From Saksenaea vasiformis B4078 (lineage: Eukaryota > Mucoromycota > Mucoromycetes > Mucorales > Saksenaeaceae), in the NCBI GenBank assembly GCA_000697055.1, contig JNDT01001150.1, forward strand, positions 1 to 21,829: 21,829 nucleotides of DNA. Reading direction: 5' to 3'. The translations under genes were made by a program, and so were the position numbers. Shown piece by piece: positions 1 through 10,816 of this stretch (the stretch's first letter is position 1; the number at the start of each line of letters is the position of its first letter). The notes below the pieces were generated by a model. It made no database searches. It worked only from the letters and a program-made list of their open reading frames with translations, and was not told where the DNA came from.

Positions 1-865
1 CTGTCAGCAGCATCTATACCTTCAAAAACGTACAGTTTAAAATCACAAGCACAAACACCTAATACGATAAGCGATTTGACAATACTGGACGCAGAATTTG
101 CATGCGTCAAAACGTTGGCTAGAGCCTTTCTAGATACCGATGTTGAAGGTCGTACTGCGACTAGAAGCATAAATCGGATGCCTGCTCTAGATTCCGAAAG
201 AGTAACACAAAACGAATTGAATTCTTCCCTTATGCTTATCACGTATGTTTTCTTTATTATAAATCACTGTATATTACACGCTGAATATAAGTGATTATGA
301 TGACGATGGCCTTCCGGTGGAAGATAGACTTCATGCGCGAGATCAGTTTCACGGGCGCAAACGGTACGACTACGCAGCATTCAAGGATAAAGGACACGGT
401 TGTCACTATGGACAGGTTCTCTGCTTCTTCACAGCAGAGTACAAAGGCAGAACTTTGTCTCTTTGTCTCTGTCGTAGATTCATCACTATCAAAGATAATC
501 ACATCACTGGGATGCGGATACTTTTTCCTGCTTTCCGACAGAACTATAGAGGACTTTTTATTGCACACGTAGAGAACATAGAACAGTCTGTTCATGTGGT
601 TCCCGATTTTGCATCTGGTCGTGCCCCTAGCGGGTTCTACAAGCAATACCTGCTAAACCACGATATCGATCGGTACACATGGTCTATGATCAATCCTTGG
701 ATCCCACAACTACGGCAGATCATTGAATGGGGAGATATAGAAAACGCTACTATCGACGAAAATATAGACCATGACGAAGAAACCGATGCATCTGGAGACA
801 TTGAAAATGAATCTTCTGATGCGGATGAAGAGACAGAAACTGGAGATTCTCTCAATAGCGAATAA
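1..865 (+). CDS. 3' part of a transposase-like protein (5' end outside window)
   Basis: The reading frame is open from base 1 and continues to TAA at 863-865. The model has two exons, 1-242 and 292-865, with a 49-nt intron at 243-291 (GTATGT donor, CTGAAT branch-like site, AAG acceptor). Unspliced, the first exon would stop at 292-294; splicing restores a single frame, which is good evidence for a real gene. The visible part is about 271 residues. A segment reading GQVLCFFTAEYKG, followed by LCRRF and then ENIEQSVHVVPDF, resembles the C-terminal region of the Tnp2/CACTA-like transposases common in fungal genomes; this is a judgement from pattern memory, not from a search. The last ~45 residues are strongly acidic (Asp/Glu/Ser/Thr). 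No catalytic residues fall inside the window, so activity cannot be judged. It could instead be a fungal protein of unknown function. Gene and intron are fairly sure; the family assignment is weak. Confidence 0.5.
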
Positions 866-866
866 A
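861..866 (+). terminator. Poly(A)-signal-like AATAAA overlapping the stop codon
   Basis: AATAAA at 861-866 contains the TAA stop (863-865) of the transposase-like gene. A hexamer this close would leave a very short 3' UTR. It is inferred from sequence only. Confidence 0.4.
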
Positions 867-3518
867 ATCGTGTCTCTACAGTTGTACTTATTTAGGATCC
901 ACACACAGCCATTGTCCCATATTTGCACGCTACTCATAAGCTATCGCTCCTTTTTGTCCTGTGACGTGTCTGTATGTCCTACCGGCCAACTTTCCGGAGG
1001 TAAGCGTAAAAGCAGGACTGTCAACTCGGTTGTAATTTATGTGTAAACCCACAGATATATAGTGCATAATTGGATGCCTTTTCAGTACCTTTTTCACCTC
1101 CATAAAGGGGTAAACCCCACAAAGGTAGGGAAAGCCTCAACCGGCCTTTTAAGCTAACTTTGTTTTTCCTCGGAGGAATCCATCACTATAAACATGAACT
1201 ACTCTAACGCAACCTGCAATTATCCAGGCGTGAACTGTTCATTGCATGAACGTGAAAATATCTACTTCAAGACGCAGACCTCATCTGGAAGTAACGCCGA
1301 AAAATTTAAAATAGGTCACAAAATCATAGCCAGAGAAAAGGAAGGAAATTCATGCGTGCTTTAAATACGGGTCATTTCGGGTGTAACCTGTCTTCATCTT
1401 CAGGTCGTTCGCCATACCCTATCCTTTACTTGGCATCAAAATTAAGCTGAGACAAACCTGTTGCTATTCATATGCTTCTTTTTCTTATACTCCATTTGAA
1501 TTAAAAGGAGTACTGCGGAGACACGCTTATGTCATTTCAAAACGTTTGTATCTTTTCTTCGAAAATGGGAGAAACGTTTGGGTAGAATCTGGCATGGTGA
1601 CATGCTTGTTTACTGAGGTTTCATACTCCAGGACAGTTGGCTTCTGCACTAGTACCATCGCCATCTCCTGTTCAAATAGACACTACTGGGCAGACCTCTA
1701 ATGCTATTCTATGAACGTTTGTTGACGATGCATGCTTCCATGTATTACGGGCTGTTTTAGCTATCACCCTTTTTTCCGCTGCTCTTTCCCTACTGACGCT
1801 AAAAAAATTCTCCATTTCAAAAGAAACGTGTATCCATGTCATTTCTGCGGCTGGACTTGACGCTCTTGGCAAGATTTTCCTTCGGACACACCAAGAAGGA
1901 CTGTTGTCAGTGTGTCCGAAGGAGATCCCGCCTCCAACTCATGCTCAAATTTTAGGAATTGCAGATTTTGGTTCATCTTACAGATAGGTTGTTTAACCCA
2001 TCTTAGGCAGCAGAATTAAGCGTTAAAATCAATGAGAGTTATGTTATAAGCAACCAGTAGAATGAAGAGACACCTCGGGGATCTCACTCCTCCCAACCCA
2101 TCATACGAAACCATCAGCAACACCCATCCTGCCCTCTGGGACACTCGATTTATGGTTCATCCTCAATGATACACCAATGGTGTACGCCGTCATCGTTCAA
2201 AGGACCTTTGTCGTTGGTCTCCTCCCTTTCCTAGTTTAGCTAGCACAACTCGTTCCCTCTATTTGCCATTGAAGGTGTGTCTATGAGTGTTCCTTATAGC
2301 GGATGAATTAAAGATTTGAAGTTGGCTGCAATAAATCGCTCATTTCAATCGATTGAGTACCAACAAATGTTACTATCCAATGGATTAATGAACATATTTC
2401 ATCTCTTGCATCACATAGCGGCGTGGTAAAACCTAATGGAGCGGTAATTGGCATTGAAGATCAGTCAAGTTCTTTGTTCAATGATGACACGTCTAAACTG
2501 TTGACGTGGACGATCCTATACACGTGGTCAATTCCAGTCTCAAAAAAAAGTAAGGAAACGGTTCATACATTTCCTTATCTTATACGTTGCAGTTGGAGTA
2601 CTCCGATAACTTATCACAATGAACCACCTCAACGCATGTATCTTAAGTAATCCATGGAACAGCGTAAGATGACCATGTTCTGACATCCAGAAATTCGATT
2701 ATCGCTCTGTGCAAAAATATTCATAGACGATTTCCAGGGAAAATAAACTGATGATAAAGCCATGAAAAGGTGAATCAAATTGAAGTTCAAACATACTTTT
2801 CACTTCTCTCTTCTTTACAGATGCAAATCGTTGAAATGATTATGAAAGACGACTTTTCCGATAAGTATTTTCTCATTTTTTATTCCACAGCCAAATATTT
2901 CATTATATTCCCTTACATATCCATCCAGGCTACAAGATGGCTTATAGGCTTCAGAAAAGCTATGAACTGTCGGCAAATCCTCGCTGACTAACCTTTGGCC
3001 TCATTCTGAAAAAGTGTCGTGTATGACATGGATGCCTGTCATCTTGTAATCCATCCGCGTGTATCACCGTGGATCATACGGCGCGATACAAAGGTGAGTC
3101 GCATATATATTTGCCTATTTTTTAAGTTATGTTTACAGGTTTGTTGTCAACATGTTGTTTCTCTGTCAGTCATTCATGTATCCGAAAAGCGTATATATCA
3201 GTCAATTCTATACTGAATACATTTAAAAACCGTGCGTCACCGGTTAAAGGGTAAGTCCCTCATATGTTCAGTATACACGCTGACACTTTTGCAGTGCACT
3301 ACTGGGTTCCCGTAAATTACGTGGGATAAGCCAGGCTGATGATGGAGACCTGTGCCTTTCGTCCAGCGTGTCCGAAGTCAATTCCTTGGCAAGAAGTGCG
3401 ATGGAGCGATGGCTGTTGAATCTACAATTTTTTTCTTTTAAATCTCAAAACGATTTACTGCGTTGCTATTGGCCGAAAATCATTTAGAGTGTATGTTTTT
3501 TTTTCGTCGTTGCTGTAG
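866..3518. other. Gene-poor stretch with short unrecognised frames
   Basis: About 2.65 kb in which I find no protein family and no chain of exons. Short frames exist: a 56-codon ATG frame at 1194-1364 with three cysteines, a 35-codon frame at 2062-2169, and frames of roughly 65-75 codons near 2423, 2770 and 3019. None has recognisable motifs, and they look like chance or decayed coding sequence. A small perfect palindrome, GGGGTAAACCCC, lies at 1107-1118. The inverted repeat at 1878-1923 and its partial relative near 3368 suggest old mobile-element debris. Confidence 0.5.
1878..1923. repeat. 14-bp perfect inverted repeat with 18-nt loop
   Basis: The left arm TCCTTCGGACACAC (1878-1891) is the exact reverse complement of the right arm GTGTGTCCGAAGGA (1910-1923), with 18 nt between them. 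In RNA this would form a stable hairpin. It could be the remains of terminal inverted repeats, a MITE-like palindrome, or a regulatory palindrome. The core GTGTCCGAAG occurs again at 3368-3377. Confidence 0.6.
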
Positions 3519-3626
3519 ATGCTTTACTCATGTCAATTAGTAACATCGAAGACAATGATCGTCTTGTCCCACCTTCTGAGTGGCCTTTTCAGGAAGTCAA
3601 GTCAGACGAGCATACACGAGACTTAG
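3519..3626 (+). promoter_or_regulatory. Possible upstream ORF overlapping the TAD3 start
   Basis: An ATG at 3519 lies 11 nt before the proposed TAD3 start (3530) in another frame. It opens a 35-codon ORF ending at TAG 3624-3626, inside TAD3 exon 1. If the transcript starts upstream, scanning ribosomes would meet this ATG first, and translation of TAD3 would need leaky scanning. A GTATGT...GCTGTAG segment (3491-3518) just before it looks intron-like but at 28 nt is too short. The transcription start is unknown. Confidence 0.3.
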
Positions 3627-4644
3627 AAACAGTAAATGTATACGTAACAACAGTTGAACCTCGACAGACGAATGTTGTACTCAAGTAAGGAAGCTTTGAA
3701 TGTCAATAAAGCATGCGTAACAATTGTGCTTTTTTTCCTCGACAGATTCATACAAACCCATTTAGTTCCACTGAATGGCTTGGAACATTGCAAGCGCATA
3801 AAACGTACCACAACGGATTCAGGTACGTTGTTGATCTTCATGAAGGCAGAAAAGCATAACTGATCTCTCTTTGGTATCTTTAGGTTTCACGTTAACAGTA
3901 ATATTGTGTGAGTCATCTAGCATAACGATCGAGACATTGGACAAACTTGCTCGTGAAAATGGATTAGCAGATCAGATTCAGCCTATAGTAGTCCCGGTAC
4001 CACGACATGCTCCACGAAATAGAGATCAATACGAGGGCTGGAAGCATCTGTGGCCTATGACATTCCGCGAGGACACGCGGCTCGATCCCAAGTTTACATA
4101 CAGCGATATTGAAACGATTAAAAGTCACATGCAGCAACTACTGGAACACAAAGGTATTGCTGCCAGGGTGGTCAATGCCGCGGGTGAAATAGTCGCCGAA
4201 GCGGCAGACACTCGCACGGAGTCCGAACATCCGTTGCATCATGCCGTTATGAATTGCATTGATGCTGTGGCAGAAAAGGAAAGACAAGCGGGTAGACCTA
4301 AACGTAAATCAAGTGAGATCGCAAACAGTCCTTCTGAACAGGAGCAAAAAACCGTCTATCTCTGTACGGGTTACGATATGTATGTCACACATGAGCCATG
4401 TGCAATGTAAGTGACGCTGATCCTTTACTACAAACCAGAAACTTCATGGTTTCGAGGTAGGTGTTCTATGGCTCTTGTCCATTCAAGGATAGGTCGTGTA
4501 TTTTATAGTAGATCAACTCGTACGGGATGTCTCGGCACGTTATACAAGATCCACAGTCATCCTAGCCTAAATCATCATTATCGGGTATTTAAAGGTGTAT
4601 TGTGCGATACAAATTTACAATCTGATGAGGTTCTGGAAGCGTAA
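3530..4644 (+). CDS. TAD3: tRNA wobble adenosine deaminase, non-catalytic subunit (Tad3/ADAT3)
   Basis: Exons 3530-3684, 3746-3822, 3884-4406 and 4461-4644; introns of 61, 61 and 54 nt, all GT-AG. The joined frame is 313 codons (312 aa) and closes exactly. Tad3 pairs with Tad2 to convert A34 to inosine in tRNA anticodons. The C-terminal cytidine/deoxycytidylate-deaminase-like fold is plain: HPLHHAVMNCID (His197-Ala-Val199), then [20 protein letters not shown] with zinc cysteines 250 and 253, then ALVHSRI and LNHHYRVFKG. The family's usual catalytic Glu in H-A-E is Val here, the known hallmark of ADAT3, so this subunit is structural and tRNA-binding while Tad2 supplies catalysis. Intron 3 splits the PCAMC motif codon. 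The start at 3530 gives an N-terminal region of ordinary length for the family. The identity is confident; the start codon is slightly less so because of the nearby ATG at 3519. Confidence 0.93.
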
Positions 4645-4648
4645 TACG

Positions 4649-4654
4649 AATAAA
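4649..4654 (+). terminator. Poly(A)-signal-like AATAAA after TAD3
   Basis: AATAAA lies 5 nt after the TAD3 stop codon, consistent with the end of that transcript. Confidence 0.4.
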
Positions 4655-4895
4655 TAGAGATTTCAAAGATAACTTATCTCCCTTATTCTCTACTGTTTTT
4701 GGCTATTATCTACTTGGACAACCCGATTTTTGTTGATCATAGGAAGCTGATGTTTCCCGATAACAAAAGGAAGTAGACTTTCCACAGATGTAAAAAAACA
4801 ATAATTTCTGTCAGACTAGTAATGTCAGGCTGCAGGTTCAGTTCGATGCCAGACGACTAGATGGCTATCGCGTGCACAATTTTTAGGTTCAACTT

Positions 4896-4903
4896 TATAT
4901 AAA
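4896..4903 (+). promoter_or_regulatory. TATA box candidate for the ALMT-like gene
   Basis: TATATAAA at 4896-4903 lies 51 bp before the ATG at 4954. It is the only good TATA-like match in the 309-bp gap between TAD3 and this gene. A T/C-rich tract follows before the ATG. The position would give a very short 5' UTR. Confidence 0.4.
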
Positions 4904-4953
4904 TATCTAAGTAAGCTTGCCGTGCTCCTACCGCTTTTCCGCCTTACGCTACA

Positions 4954-6867
4954 ATGATGAATAGCGCCCATTGCATGGAAACAGCAACCATCGTGAACGT
5001 TGATCCTAGAGCAGTAGAGGAAGATCGATTGCGTTTCTCAGGTATACATAATCACACCCTGCATCAATTTTTTGTGATAAGAATATCTCAATCTGAGTAT
5101 AAAAATAAAGACTCGCCAAAGAAAGCAGAAAAACCGAGTAAAGCTGATCGACCTGCACCCGGATACTTCAGTCGATGTTATCGATGGCTCTGTGACCAGC
5201 TAGAAAGCAACGCTAATCGACACGCTCTTCAAGTCGGCATCGCATTTGTGATTGCCTCGCTATTTGTTGTGATCACACCTGTTGCGCGAGTATTAGCAAA
5301 CGCCTTCTGGATAGGTAAGATATCAATGAAAAGCTTTCTAAAGCGCGCACGCGCATGAGGAAGGAAAAAAAAAATGTCATCTTGCATTTAAGTGACACCT
5401 CCATTAATTTTTAATCTTCTTCGATTCAAGGTGTCTCAGTCGTTACTGTTCTAGATAATACGGTCGGTGGATTTCTGAATTTGAGTATTCAACGCATGAT
5501 TGGCACTAGTGTGTATTTTATAAGAGATGAATGATCCTTTTGGTTCTATGACTCATGCATGTATTAAGTTCTAGGGGGTGGAGCATCTATGGTGGTCATG
5601 ACCATCAGCCGGGCTTTATTCCCTGAGTGGAACTGGCGTGCTACGGTGGTTCTGTGCACCCTTATGTTTTTGCAAGTATTTTTTATTGTCAAGGTCAAAC
5701 TCCTGCCTAACATGTCCTACGCCGGTGGCATCGTAAGAATTTTTACATGGGGGCCGGACCGTTTGCTTACCTCCGCAGATAGGGTTTGTTGACCACCGTT
5801 GTAATCCTATTGTCTGGATATCCGGATCTAATACGTGATGAGCTGTCAGGTGCTGCAAGAATCGCAGCATGGCGCATACTTAATTTACTTATCGGGATTG
5901 TTATTGCGATGTAAGTCTTCTAATCGATGGGCTTATCGTTGCTCAAAGATAATGTGTAAGGTTGGGTTCTCTGTGTATCTTCCCTCTCAAGGCTACGCAC
6001 ACTATGAGGAAAAATCTTGGAACAGCTATAAATGATGCAGCCGACCTCTATGAGCAAACAGCAGCTTTCTGTTTGGACTTGGAGAACAGCACATCGGCGG
6101 TAGATGAATCGCTGATAAAGACTTCCGCGACGGAACCGCCGGTCCAATCATCCTTGGCCAGAATGCTTTCACGCACGTTTTCAACCCAGCCCGAGACAGC
6201 GATCATTCATGCTAATGATGAGCACCTGAGTGACATTGATGCAATCTGCAACAAGGCTTTAGGAATTCTCACCAAACTTCAAGTGGAGTCTACACGGCTG
6301 CGCAATGTATCCAACGAGTACTATTTGGAAAAACCTATACACCTTTTGTTCCGTAGCTCAGGTGAGTATGATCACAACGTGCGTCGGGCAAAGCGGTACA
6401 GCGATGCTATTGATGCGATGAAGCGGATCGTGTGGCCACTGGTTTCTTTTCGTCTGTTGCTACCCCTTCGGAACAATAAGATTGCTGGAGGAGATAACCG
6501 AACAGCCCCTACAAAGGAAACACTTGAAAGCTTTAGCGACGCTTTGCACGTCATGCGTCGATTGGGTGAAATGCTCAAGGAAAACCGACGGCCCCTGAGT
6601 GATTATCCTGACTGGTGTGTATTGGAGCGAACAGTATCGAAAGGCCACATACACGTTCAGCTCGAGTTGAAGCAGACTTTATGCATGGACATGAAATCAG
6701 ACATGGACAACATCAAACTGCTGGCATATTATGGCTTCTTAGTCAGGTGTTCCACAATATGGGAAGGGCTCAAAGTTGTCGTAGAGAAACTCGGGCCGCA
6801 AGTGAATTCGCGTCGAAGTAGCAGGACAATACTTCCAGCCAGAGATCCTATTATAGCTCAAGGATAA
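4954..6867 (+). CDS. ALMT/FUSC-type membrane transporter
   Basis: Exons 4954-5041, 5111-5314, 5431-5508, 5575-5732, 5783-5910 and 5961-6867 join to 521 codons (520 aa); introns are 69, 116, 66, 50 and 50 nt. The protein has a short polar N-terminus with a Lys-rich patch, then about six hydrophobic segments between residues ~67 and ~230, then a ~290-residue soluble C-terminal domain that looks helical. The segment WIGVSVVTVLDNTVGGFLN followed by QRMIGT matches the conserved second membrane segment of the aluminium-activated malate transporter / fusaric-acid-resistance superfamily (plant ALMT, bacterial ArAE). Plant members are anion channels for malate; others export aromatic acids. For this fungal protein the substrate is unknown, and a plasma- or organelle-membrane location is inferred. 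Intron 1 is a multiple of three with no in-frame stop, so its retention would only insert 23 residues. The family is fairly sure, the substrate is not. Confidence 0.85.
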
Positions 6868-6951
6868 GCTGGCTGACTTCCTTTGTTCCAACCCAATTTG
6901 TACTAATTTCTTATGAAACTAAAGCTATATCCAATACTCAGCCAATCGATA

Positions 6952-6957
6952 AATAAA
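6952..6957 (+). terminator. Poly(A)-signal-like AATAAA after the ALMT-like gene
   Basis: AATAAA lies 85 nt after the stop codon of the transporter gene and is the nearest such hexamer downstream. Confidence 0.35.
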
Positions 6958-7759
6958 AAGTAGAAACTCGCAACCAAGTTGGGGATCATCTTCGGAATAA
7001 TGCTTGACAGCTATTACTAAGATAACCGTAGTACACATCGTTCTTGTATTTTTCTTGTATTTTGTCATTTACGTGGTTCTAACTTCACTAAAACATGAAG
7101 CATTCATGTACACTACCAGTACGGAGCATAAATATTCTCAGGAATGCATTTTCGGAGTTTTAAGGATCGCATATTGGCTTTTTGCGAGCTCTCCATCTGA
7201 CGCAACAAAAAGCTGTGTATTTCCAAGTTATGATATTTTTACGAGAACAAGGATGTATAAACTGTACAAGGGCTCTCTTAGCATAAGTAGCGGTACATAC
7301 CAAATACAAGCCACCCGAAATAGTGGAGAATTCTAGGAAAATCAAAGAAAACTAAGCTATCAAAGCACTTCTAGTAACTTCAAATTAGGCATCAGCAAGT
7401 GTAGTGCCTCGCTATATAGACTGCGTCTATGTTAGTCCCAATACCCAAGAAGTTGTGAGGCATTTTTGTCTTTGCTTCTCAGCGCCGCCATGAGCGATTC
7501 TGTTAATGCGCATTGCTTAATCGTCGCGTGTAGGGTCATGTGGAAATAAGGTTATAGTATCTTACTGCTTTGACAAGCCATACGATTTTGGAGCTAATTG
7601 TTATTCAAGGCTTTTTTCAGAAGAATAGAGTTGACGGAAACAAATTGGTACAAATTTAAGTGCTCAAACCTGACCATCGCTGGAAAAAAGGTCCTGCAGG
7701 GTTTCGTTCGAAACTTTATCGATCTGATTAGCGATTGCAAGACATCTAAAATTATAGTA

Positions 7760-8029
7760 ATGTCAAGTAACCTAATATCAGAGCAGCGACAACACGGGAA
7801 TTATTATAAGAGAACGTCAAGAAAGTTTAAATTAAGAAAGGGAGACACTATTCAATCCATTATAAGTGATCTTGCAAACGAGACCCCAGAATTATCATGG
7901 AAAAATAAGGTTCTCCATTTGCTTTTCCTTTCGAAGAGGTTATGGAATATTCTACAATTAAGGTTTCATTTCCCAAAAGGTCTCTGCTGTGGTCACGAAG
8001 ACTTTGAGTTAGTAATCTACATGCATTGA
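7760..8029 (+). CDS. Unrecognised Lys/Leu-rich ORF, doubtful
   Basis: ATG at 7760 opens an 89-codon frame to TGA at 8027-8029. The same frame is open further 5' to about 7598 and follows a TTTTTTCAG acceptor-like site near 7612, so it could be an exon of a longer gene. The product is rich in Lys, Leu, Ser and Ile and shows no domain I know, no signal peptide and no membrane segment. No convincing partner exon was found. It may be chance or a relic. Confidence 0.15.
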   Translation: MSSNLISEQRQHGNYYKRTSRKFKLRKGDTIQSIISDLANETPELSWKNKVLHLLFLSKRLWNILQLRFHFPKGLCCGHEDFELVIYMH

Positions 8030-10080
8030 GAAAGCTAATATTAATACGTGGCATTGTGCGGGATATCGAAATATCGCAAGAAATTGCTGTTGCTTTTGTA
8101 CAGCGACTTCTGAAGTCACAATAAGGTTTACTTATTCCTGAATAGTACAACTTTCTTGGATTGCTACAGTGCCTACATCTTAATTTGACGCCCTCACCCA
8201 ACCGAAATAAATTCAGTAAATATTGACGGAAAAATGAATGTTTTCGAACCTTAAGTAAAGCTCCTATCGTATCATCTGTAATTACAATGATAACACCTTT
8301 ATCTGCCTGCTGAGAGTGATCGCTGCTGTGATCGAGGCAATCAATTATTGATGTGGTAGTGTCAGGATCACATGCTCAATGTATGGCGTTCCCACACTAC
8401 TGTGGCGTGTTTACCAGAAATTCTTTGGTACTGATTCGAACATCCAAGAAATGCACACTTGCATGTACCGCGTATTAGTATATCACCGATCAATGCACAT
8501 CGTTCCCAAAATCTTGCACCTTCCCTTATCTGAAATGTTTGCTCTTACGCTTTTAAATGTGATAGTATGTCAATGATTACGAAATTTCATGTTTCAGACA
8601 TTGTGGAAAAATCACAGTATGGCAGAACTGTGCCCCATATGAATCACCAGAAACAAGATTTTTCGAAAGTAGTTCACATACGTTAATGGGACCCCTTTTC
8701 CTACAGCGTTGTCCGTGCCAATATCGACAATTCCTGCTGCTTGCGAGAATGGTTTTGCGCGCATTTTTAACGTTGTATCTAAAAGAGTGGATCGGACAGA
8801 ATTCGCAGTTGCAGTACTCATTCAGGTTCTTGTTGACAATTCATACTATAGAGACATGGAATTGAAACTGCTACCTGTAGCCGGCGACTTGCTTCGACAC
8901 GTGAGGTACCTTTATACAGGAGGCTCCTAGAACGTCATAGAGCACTGTACGCAAGTGCAATCCACTAATCCCAATGCAGCTGCGCTTCGGGGCTAGGTAC
9001 CTATTACCAAATCTCGATCACTCTTACCATAAGGGCCTGTCAGATCGCATAGACACACACTTTGCACGTTATCCTCATAGTTTCAATCTCAATTTTTACT
9101 TTCGAAGGCAAAAAGCTAGTTGTAAAACCAGGCTGACGCGTTGGAGATGAACTTAATCTGCGTTCTGATTATACGGAGGATATGGAACGTGCTTGAAGAG
9201 AACCCTCTCTACAACTAGGGACACAGGTTGAAGACCTTATTCATTCACTCAAGGAAGCTTGCAAAGTCTAAGCGGTTACTTCAATGGAAGAGGACAATCT
9301 TAGAGCAATAGATACTAAATGCGTCTTACCAATCAGATGCGGTCAGCGTTGCTGCCATATGATCTGTCAAAACTCCTGAATGGCGTAAGCGTGGAGAGCC
9401 CTGGAGGATGGCGTGAATGCAAACCGAGGCGTTCCGTGGCTGGGTAATTTAGGAATATTGTGTTATGTCGTAAATGACGTAAAAGAACCGAGATGTGCAT
9501 CCCATGCGAGAATTTGTGTGTCGGATATATCAGTGGAGATACTTCACTCGCTCAGGTGATTGTTTCCCCGTGAATGGCATGTTTAAGGTGCAAGGTACAA
9601 TTAACCTTCCCATGGTTTGGACACGCATTTTCCATAAATCGCATAAGCGTTTGAAAATCGTATCCTTAGCTTCTAGAGATTTTATCGTAAGTGTTATGCT
9701 TATACCTGAACCTACGTACTTGAATTGTTGCTGGACTGCCGCATTAGTTCGCCTTCTTAGAATTAGAGTACTACCCTGTTTAATGGGTTAAAGCATCGTG
9801 AACGCTGCCGCTCGATAGGGAACATTCGCATCCGCGTAGCTTGTATGATGGATTTCGACAGGAACGCGAGCTGATCAGAAAAAATTGTACTGTACAAGAC
9901 AACTTTTGCTTGAATAGCTTCTGCAGGCATATTGAACCTTCGTATCAGAATAGTCGTAAAGGATCTTCCGACATGAGGCCAGGATGTGGACAGCATGTTT
10001 TATAGTCGATATGCGTAGTGTCAGATCTATATACGGTTAGCAAATAGTGGCAAAAAAGACGATGCTGAGGGCTCATAGAG

Positions 10081-10257
10081 ATGGCAATACTGGATATGTC
10101 CTCTGAATCTACCCTCAAAGGCCGCTTTATTGCAACTGAGAAACGCTTTGCGTCACTACACATCATTTACCTTCAGGGGGGGGAAGAAAGATTGACAAAG
10201 GAATACGAGCGACGCTACAGCTTGTCTAATTTTCTAGACTGCAATTGTTCGACATGA
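10081..10257 (+). CDS. Unrecognised 58-residue ORF, doubtful
   Basis: ATG at 10081 opens a 58-codon frame ending with TGA at 10255-10257. The product is charged, with Glu/Arg-rich stretches, and ends in a Cys-Asn-Cys motif. It resembles no family known to me. It overlaps minus-strand open frames, so at most one strand can be real. Reported only because it is one of the longer ATG frames in an otherwise empty stretch. Confidence 0.1.
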   Translation: MAILDMSSESTLKGRFIATEKRFASLHIIYLQGGEERLTKEYERRYSLSNFLDCNCST

Positions 10258-10612
10258 CTCAGGTCAAACATAAATGCGTTAATAATTGCGAACAAATGAG
10301 ATACAAAGATATTCTGCCGACCCTGGCAAACATGACGACCATGAAGGTTTACACGGCAATAAATTTATGGCCAATTTGTAAGTAATAAAATATTAATTGT
10401 TAGCAGAAATATAACCTTAAATGGCTTAAGAAGATTCTAGAGCCACACAGCACGAACTTTGGATCTGGATGGCGCGTCGACCCAAACGAGCCGAAGTAAT
10501 AAGAAGCCCTGTTTTAAGATGCTATGGAGCTCATGCAAGTGTGTTTATCAGGCAAATGAGATAGTCCTACAAGTCATCAAGATGCCCATGGTGCAGCATT
10601 GAGTTAAGATAA

Positions 10613-10816
10613 TCTGTCCACAAGGCAAGCACTGCCACCGGAGTTAGACCGGACTTGCAATTTGTCGAAACTTTCAGTAAGCATGACACCTCAGAAGTCG
10701 GCAGCAAATACAAGGATATTACAGGAGTTCGTGTGCGATTTTGCGCCAGCTGTGAGTTGTTCGGCGTCGATTTTAAACGAAATTTGCACCGGAGGTGTCT
10801 TTTACGTCCACTCTGA
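10613..10816 (+). pseudogene. Possible relic of a zinc-binding domain
   Basis: A frame bounded by stops at 10610-10612 and 10814-10816 has no ATG. It encodes FCASCELFGVDFKRNLHRRC near 10739-10798, with spacing C-x2-C-x11-H-x3-C that recalls a C2HC or degenerate C2H2/BED finger. The rest of the frame is rich in charged residues. Without a start or neighbouring exons, I read it as a fragment of a decayed transposon or regulator gene. The match may be chance. Confidence 0.15.

Noticed and set aside
1672..1872. 66-codon minus-strand frame next to the inverted repeat
   Set aside because: It starts with TTG, has no known motif, and cannot be linked to a transposase; kept only as context for the repeat.
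4834..4860. Sequence GGTTCAGTTCGATGCC resembling a tRNA T-arm
   Set aside because: No matching acceptor stem, D-arm or B-box context (GGTTCGANTCC) could be folded around it.
6360..6392. CAG|GTGAGT donor-like sequence inside the last ALMT exon
   Set aside because: The only near acceptor would give a 32-nt intron, and the unspliced frame is open and plausible, so it is read as coding.
9763..10166. Minus-strand frames suggestive of a reverse transcriptase thumb region
   Set aside because: I looked for a YxDD catalytic motif on the minus strand from 10200 to 11400 and found none; the likeness is too weak to report as a retroelement.
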